Shown here piece by piece: positions 12,581 through 14,848 of a DNA stretch of 14,848 nt (positions within the stretch are counted from its first letter, which is position 1; each line of letters begins with the position of its first letter). The position numbers and the translations under genes were made by a program. Origin of the DNA: JAVZLH01 sp049700435 (GTDB lineage: Archaea; Thermoproteota; Bathyarchaeia; Bathyarchaeales; Bathycorpusculaceae); the NCBI GenBank assembly GCA_049700435.1, contig JBNAVK010000035.1, positions 1 through 14,848 on the forward strand, in the 5' to 3' direction. The notes beneath the pieces are model-generated. The model was not told the origin of the DNA. It did no database searches and was given only the letters and a program-made list of their open reading frames with translations.

Positions 12581-13897
12581 ATGTTGTTTGAGAAAATGGA
12601 AAGAATGGGGTTATCCCGTGCTAGTCTTAGTGAGAAAGTGGCGGTCGTTACAGGTGCTGGACGTGGTATTGGTAAAGAGGTGGCGCGGGCGCTGGCTTGG
12701 CTGGGAGCCAAAGTTGTCGTTGCTGAAATAGCAGACACAGGGACTGAAGTTGAGGCGTTGATCCGTTCTGAAGGTAATACAGCGTTGTTTGTGAAGACCG
12801 ATGTTGCGAATAAGGATGATGTGAACAGAATGGCGAAGATTGCGCTTAAAAAATTCGGCAAGGTGGACATATTAGTCAATAATGCTACCGTTGCAAAAAT
12901 TGGTTCGATATTAGAGTTACCGATAGAGGAGTGGAATCGATCTTGGGCGGTTGATGTGCAAGCTGCTGTTCTCGCTATAAAGGCTTTTTTGCCTGGCATG
13001 TTAGAAAGAAGAGAGGGCACCATTGTTACCATCACTTCTGAAGAAGGGATGCCATATGTAGCGCCATATTCTGCTTCGAAAGCTGCTCTAAGATCGCTCG
13101 GTTTTTCTTTGGCTGCTGAATTGGGTGAAACATCAGGCGTGTCGGTGTTTGTATTCGCCCCGGGAATGGTGGATACTCCTGGAATAAGAGAAGCTGCACG
13201 TAAGATGGCGCCGCTTTACGGTATGACTTATGAGGCATTTATTAGTCAACGCGTAAACCCCGGCTACGACGGCCTCATGCCCGCTGAAGACTGCGCAGTA
13301 GGCTTCGCATACACCATTGTCCATGCCAAAGATTATCATGGTCAGATGGCTGATCCGATTCAACCGCTTAACAAATTCGGACTTTTGCCAATTAAACGGG
13401 AAATCCTGCATAAGCCTATCGGAAAACCATCACCTGAAAAACCTGAAACACCAGTAATTCTCGGAATGTCAACCGTTTACTCCCAAGCAGTTGAGCTTGC
13501 CATTGAGCTAAGAAAGATTTTGGAAACAGTCAATAAAGAATTTGATGAGCAAAATTTCTTTGCACGAACATGGGCAAAACGTATTTTTCAGCAACGATCC
13601 GGCTTAAGCATTAAAGATTGGGTTCAAAATGGCGATGAGCTGGTTGCTGAACTCCAAAATCTTTCCAGCTCCGTAGAGGCTGGGCAAAAAGAAAAAGCAC
13701 AAAAAAGTATGGCCAAACTTCCTTTTCTAATAACTGCGCTGGGAAAACTTGCAGACTATTTTCAAAGCACTAGAGAGGATGCAAAGGGTTTCATTAAGGA
13801 TCCTGAGACTCTGTCTGCAGCCTTGGAAGCATTAACTTATAGAGAGAAAACTGTTCGCGCCCTAATTTCCACAATAGAAAGAATAGCAAGCGCCTAA
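12581..13897 (+). CDS. SDR-family oxidoreductase with a helical C-terminal extension
   Basis: The 438-residue protein joins an SDR domain (about 12-275) to an extra C-terminal domain (about 285-438). SDR motifs: TGAGRGIG (24-31), the adenine-side D74-V75, NNAT (100-103, Thr for the usual Gly), catalytic S153, Y163 and K167 in YSASK, and APGMVDTPG. The active site is therefore complete and an NAD(P)-dependent alcohol or carbonyl reaction is expected. The tail is almost all alpha-helix, with no motif I recognise: VYSQAVELAIELRKILETVN, then EFDEQNFFARTWAKRIFQQR, and a final helix rich in Glu, Lys and Ala. It may oligomerise or bind a partner. ATG 12581 is preferred over the TTG directly before it, because GAGGAT is spaced 6 nt from the ATG. 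Unlike the SDR at 7817, it has no frame disruption. Confidence 0.9.
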   Translation: MLFEKMERMGLSRASLSEKVAVVTGAGRGIGKEVARALAWLGAKVVVAEIADTGTEVEALIRSEGNTALFVKTDVANKDDVNRMAKIALKKFGKVDILVNNATVAKIGSILELPIEEWNRSWAVDVQAAVLAIKAFLPGMLERREGTIVTITSEEGMPYVAPYSASKAALRSLGFSLAAELGETSGVSVFVFAPGMVDTPGIREAARKMAPLYGMTYEAFISQRVNPGYDGLMPAEDCAVGFAYTIVHAKDYHGQMADPIQPLNKFGLLPIKREILHKPIGKPSPEKPETPVILGMSTVYSQAVELAIELRKILETVNKEFDEQNFFARTWAKRIFQQRSGLSIKDWVQNGDELVAELQNLSSSVEAGQKEKAQKSMAKLPFLITALGKLADYFQSTREDAKGFIKDPETLSAALEALTYREKTVRALISTIERIASA

Positions 13898-14150
13898 AAC
13901 CCAAACAAGCTCTCTTTTAGTGTCTCTTATTGGAACACGAATTTTTGGAGTTTAAAATCTTGCTCTTACTGTAAAAGTGTTTACTGGTAATTTTGTGCTG
14001 ACACTTCAGCCTTACCTATAAATTCGAAAAATGAGCTTCTTTAGCCAAAATAAGCCTTACTCAGGTTTTATTTTTGATGCGAGGGTGGGATTTATGCACA
14101 AATTTACCAGTAAAATATAGATGAGCGTATTACTGTTCATGAATGAGGCA
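13898..14150. other. Convergent intergenic region with a bounded 135-bp element
   Basis: This 253-bp gap between two convergent genes holds T-rich stretches in both directions (for example around 14068-14075), suitable for bidirectional termination, and the inverted-repeat element at 13980-14114. No open frame of note. Confidence 0.6.
13980..14114. repeat. 135-bp element bounded by 19-bp inverted repeats
   Basis: The left arm TTTACTGGTAATTTTGTGC (13980-13998) and the right arm GCACAAATTTACCAGTAAA (14096-14114) are inverted copies with one mismatch, 97 bp apart. The interior has no coding sense. No clear target-site duplication flanks it. It could be a MITE-like remnant, or two inverted binding sites, since each arm holds an imperfect TTTAC-YRG-TAA palindrome. 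Confidence 0.6.
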
Positions 14151-14848
14151 TTATGGTCGTGTTCCCAGCGTTACTGCAACAGTCATTGTTTGGTTTTCTC
14201 TAACTATTGTTACGTTAATTGTTTGTCCTGGTGTGGTATTTTCTTCCATGTATGTTGAGAGGTTGTCCATGTCGGTTATTCTAGTTTCATTTATTGCTAT
14301 TATGATATCTCCGCCGATTGTCACATATTCTCCTGCAATTAAAACTTGTTTTGTTCCACCTCTTAGACCTGCATTGGCTGCTGGTCCTCCGCTTGTGACT
14401 TGGGTTATTAGCCATCCGTATGTGACGTTTACGCCCATGGCTTTTGCTATTTCATAGGTCATGTCTACTCCTGCGGCACCTAGCCATGGATGCTTATTAT
14501 AGGAGCCTGTTGTCACTAATGAGCTGATTTCCCGTAGGATTGTGTTTGATGGGATTGCGAAGCCTAATCCTTGGGAGTCGCTTACGATGGCGGTTGTTAT
14601 GCCAACAACTTGGCCTTGAAGGTTTAGGAGTGGTCCTCCGGAATTGCCTGGGTTAAGCGGGGCTGTTGTTTGGATGACATTTGCTATTGGATATCCGCCT
14701 GTTTCTTCAGTTATGGTTCTTCCTAAGGCGCTTACTATGCCAATGCTCATGGAGCCAGCTAATCCATATGGATTGCCTACAGCAACAACAACATCGCCAA
14801 CTTTTAATGTTGATGAGCTGGCAATTTCGAGAGGTTTGAATTCGCTTT
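14151..14848 (-). CDS. HtrA/DegP-like serine protease with PDZ domain, 5' end outside window
   Basis: The C-terminal 231 residues are visible; the frame is open to the window edge, so the Met at 14748-14750 is internal. The trypsin-like domain shows VGDVVVAVGNPYGLAGSMS and the nucleophile loop LNPGNSGGPLLN (active Ser codon at 14640-14642), then GLGFAIPS, all HtrA hallmarks. The catalytic His and Asp would lie upstream, outside. A PDZ domain follows (about the last 110 residues), with GWLITQVTSGGPAANAGLRG, GDIIIAINE and a final beta-strand TMTVAVTLG. Such enzymes act outside the cytoplasmic membrane in protein quality control; an N-terminal signal or anchor is expected but not visible. The gene converges on the SDR at 12581-13897. 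Confidence 0.92.
   Translation of the reverse strand, partial: SEFKPLEIASSSTLKVGDVVVAVGNPYGLAGSMSIGIVSALGRTITEETGGYPIANVIQTTAPLNPGNSGGPLLNLQGQVVGITTAIVSDSQGLGFAIPSNTILREISSLVTTGSYNKHPWLGAAGVDMTYEIAKAMGVNVTYGWLITQVTSGGPAANAGLRGGTKQVLIAGEYVTIGGDIIIAINETRITDMDNLSTYMEENTTPGQTINVTIVRENQTMTVAVTLGTRP

Noticed and set aside
12574..13035. 153-codon minus-strand frame
   Set aside because: Antisense shadow of the SDR; Thr/Ser/Ala-rich translation, no motif, no ribosome binding site.

Overview
The window reads as archaeal chromosome, most probably from the TACK/Thermoproteota side and perhaps a Bathyarchaeia-like lineage. The reasons are TATA/BRE-like boxes about 25-45 nt ahead of several starts, short or absent leaders, frequent GTG/TTG starts, GGTG/GAGG-type ribosome binding sites, and a tRNA-Pro that only folds if a non-canonical intron is removed. 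The lineage is an inference, because no rRNA or ribosomal protein lies in the window.

Left arm (1-4.8 kb). The 3' end of a plus-strand tRNA converges, with a 5-nt gap, on a minus-strand block. In transcription order this block holds an HExxH metallopeptidase-like protein, an ABC-2 exporter (ATPase, then permease), an enolase-superfamily dipeptide epimerase-like enzyme and a GlpX-type class II fructose-1,6-bisphosphatase. The last four are closely spaced and look co-transcribed from a promoter near 4255.

Middle (4.9-7.7 kb). A divergent plus-strand operon encodes a two-domain GNAT acetyltransferase, a 451-residue protein I do not recognise, and an ETHE1/glyoxalase II-like metallo-beta-lactamase-fold hydrolase. 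All three are intact, with good ribosome binding sites.

Damaged stretch (7.8-10.9 kb). An SDR oxidoreductase gene carries one frameshift. A minus-strand tRNA-Pro(UGG) and a small zinc-ribbon protein follow. An M20-family peptidase gene then carries two frameshifts and an in-frame TGA. Every frameshift is a one-base loss, and a similar loss at an A8 run seems to cut the tail off the ABC permease. Either the source assembly has homopolymer errors or the region is decaying; the sequence alone cannot decide.

Repeat-rich gap (10.86-12.58 kb). About 1.7 kb holds no convincing intact gene but is dense in palindromes. There are five related 14-bp sites within 170 bp (two inside a perfect 21-bp tandem repeat), a TAACGTTA palindrome pair, repeated TCTCAC/GTGAGA hairpins, repeated TTTTCTA-AA-TAGAAAA elements and a terminator-like hairpin. 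It may be a multi-site regulatory or replication/segregation locus, partly built on decayed genes. A faint PIN/Nob1-like relic may lie near 11.64-11.75 kb.

Right end (12.6-14.8 kb). A second, intact SDR has an unusual helical C-terminal extension of about 170 residues. It converges on an HtrA/DegP-like serine protease that runs off the window. The 253-bp gap between them holds a 135-bp element bounded by 19-bp inverted repeats.
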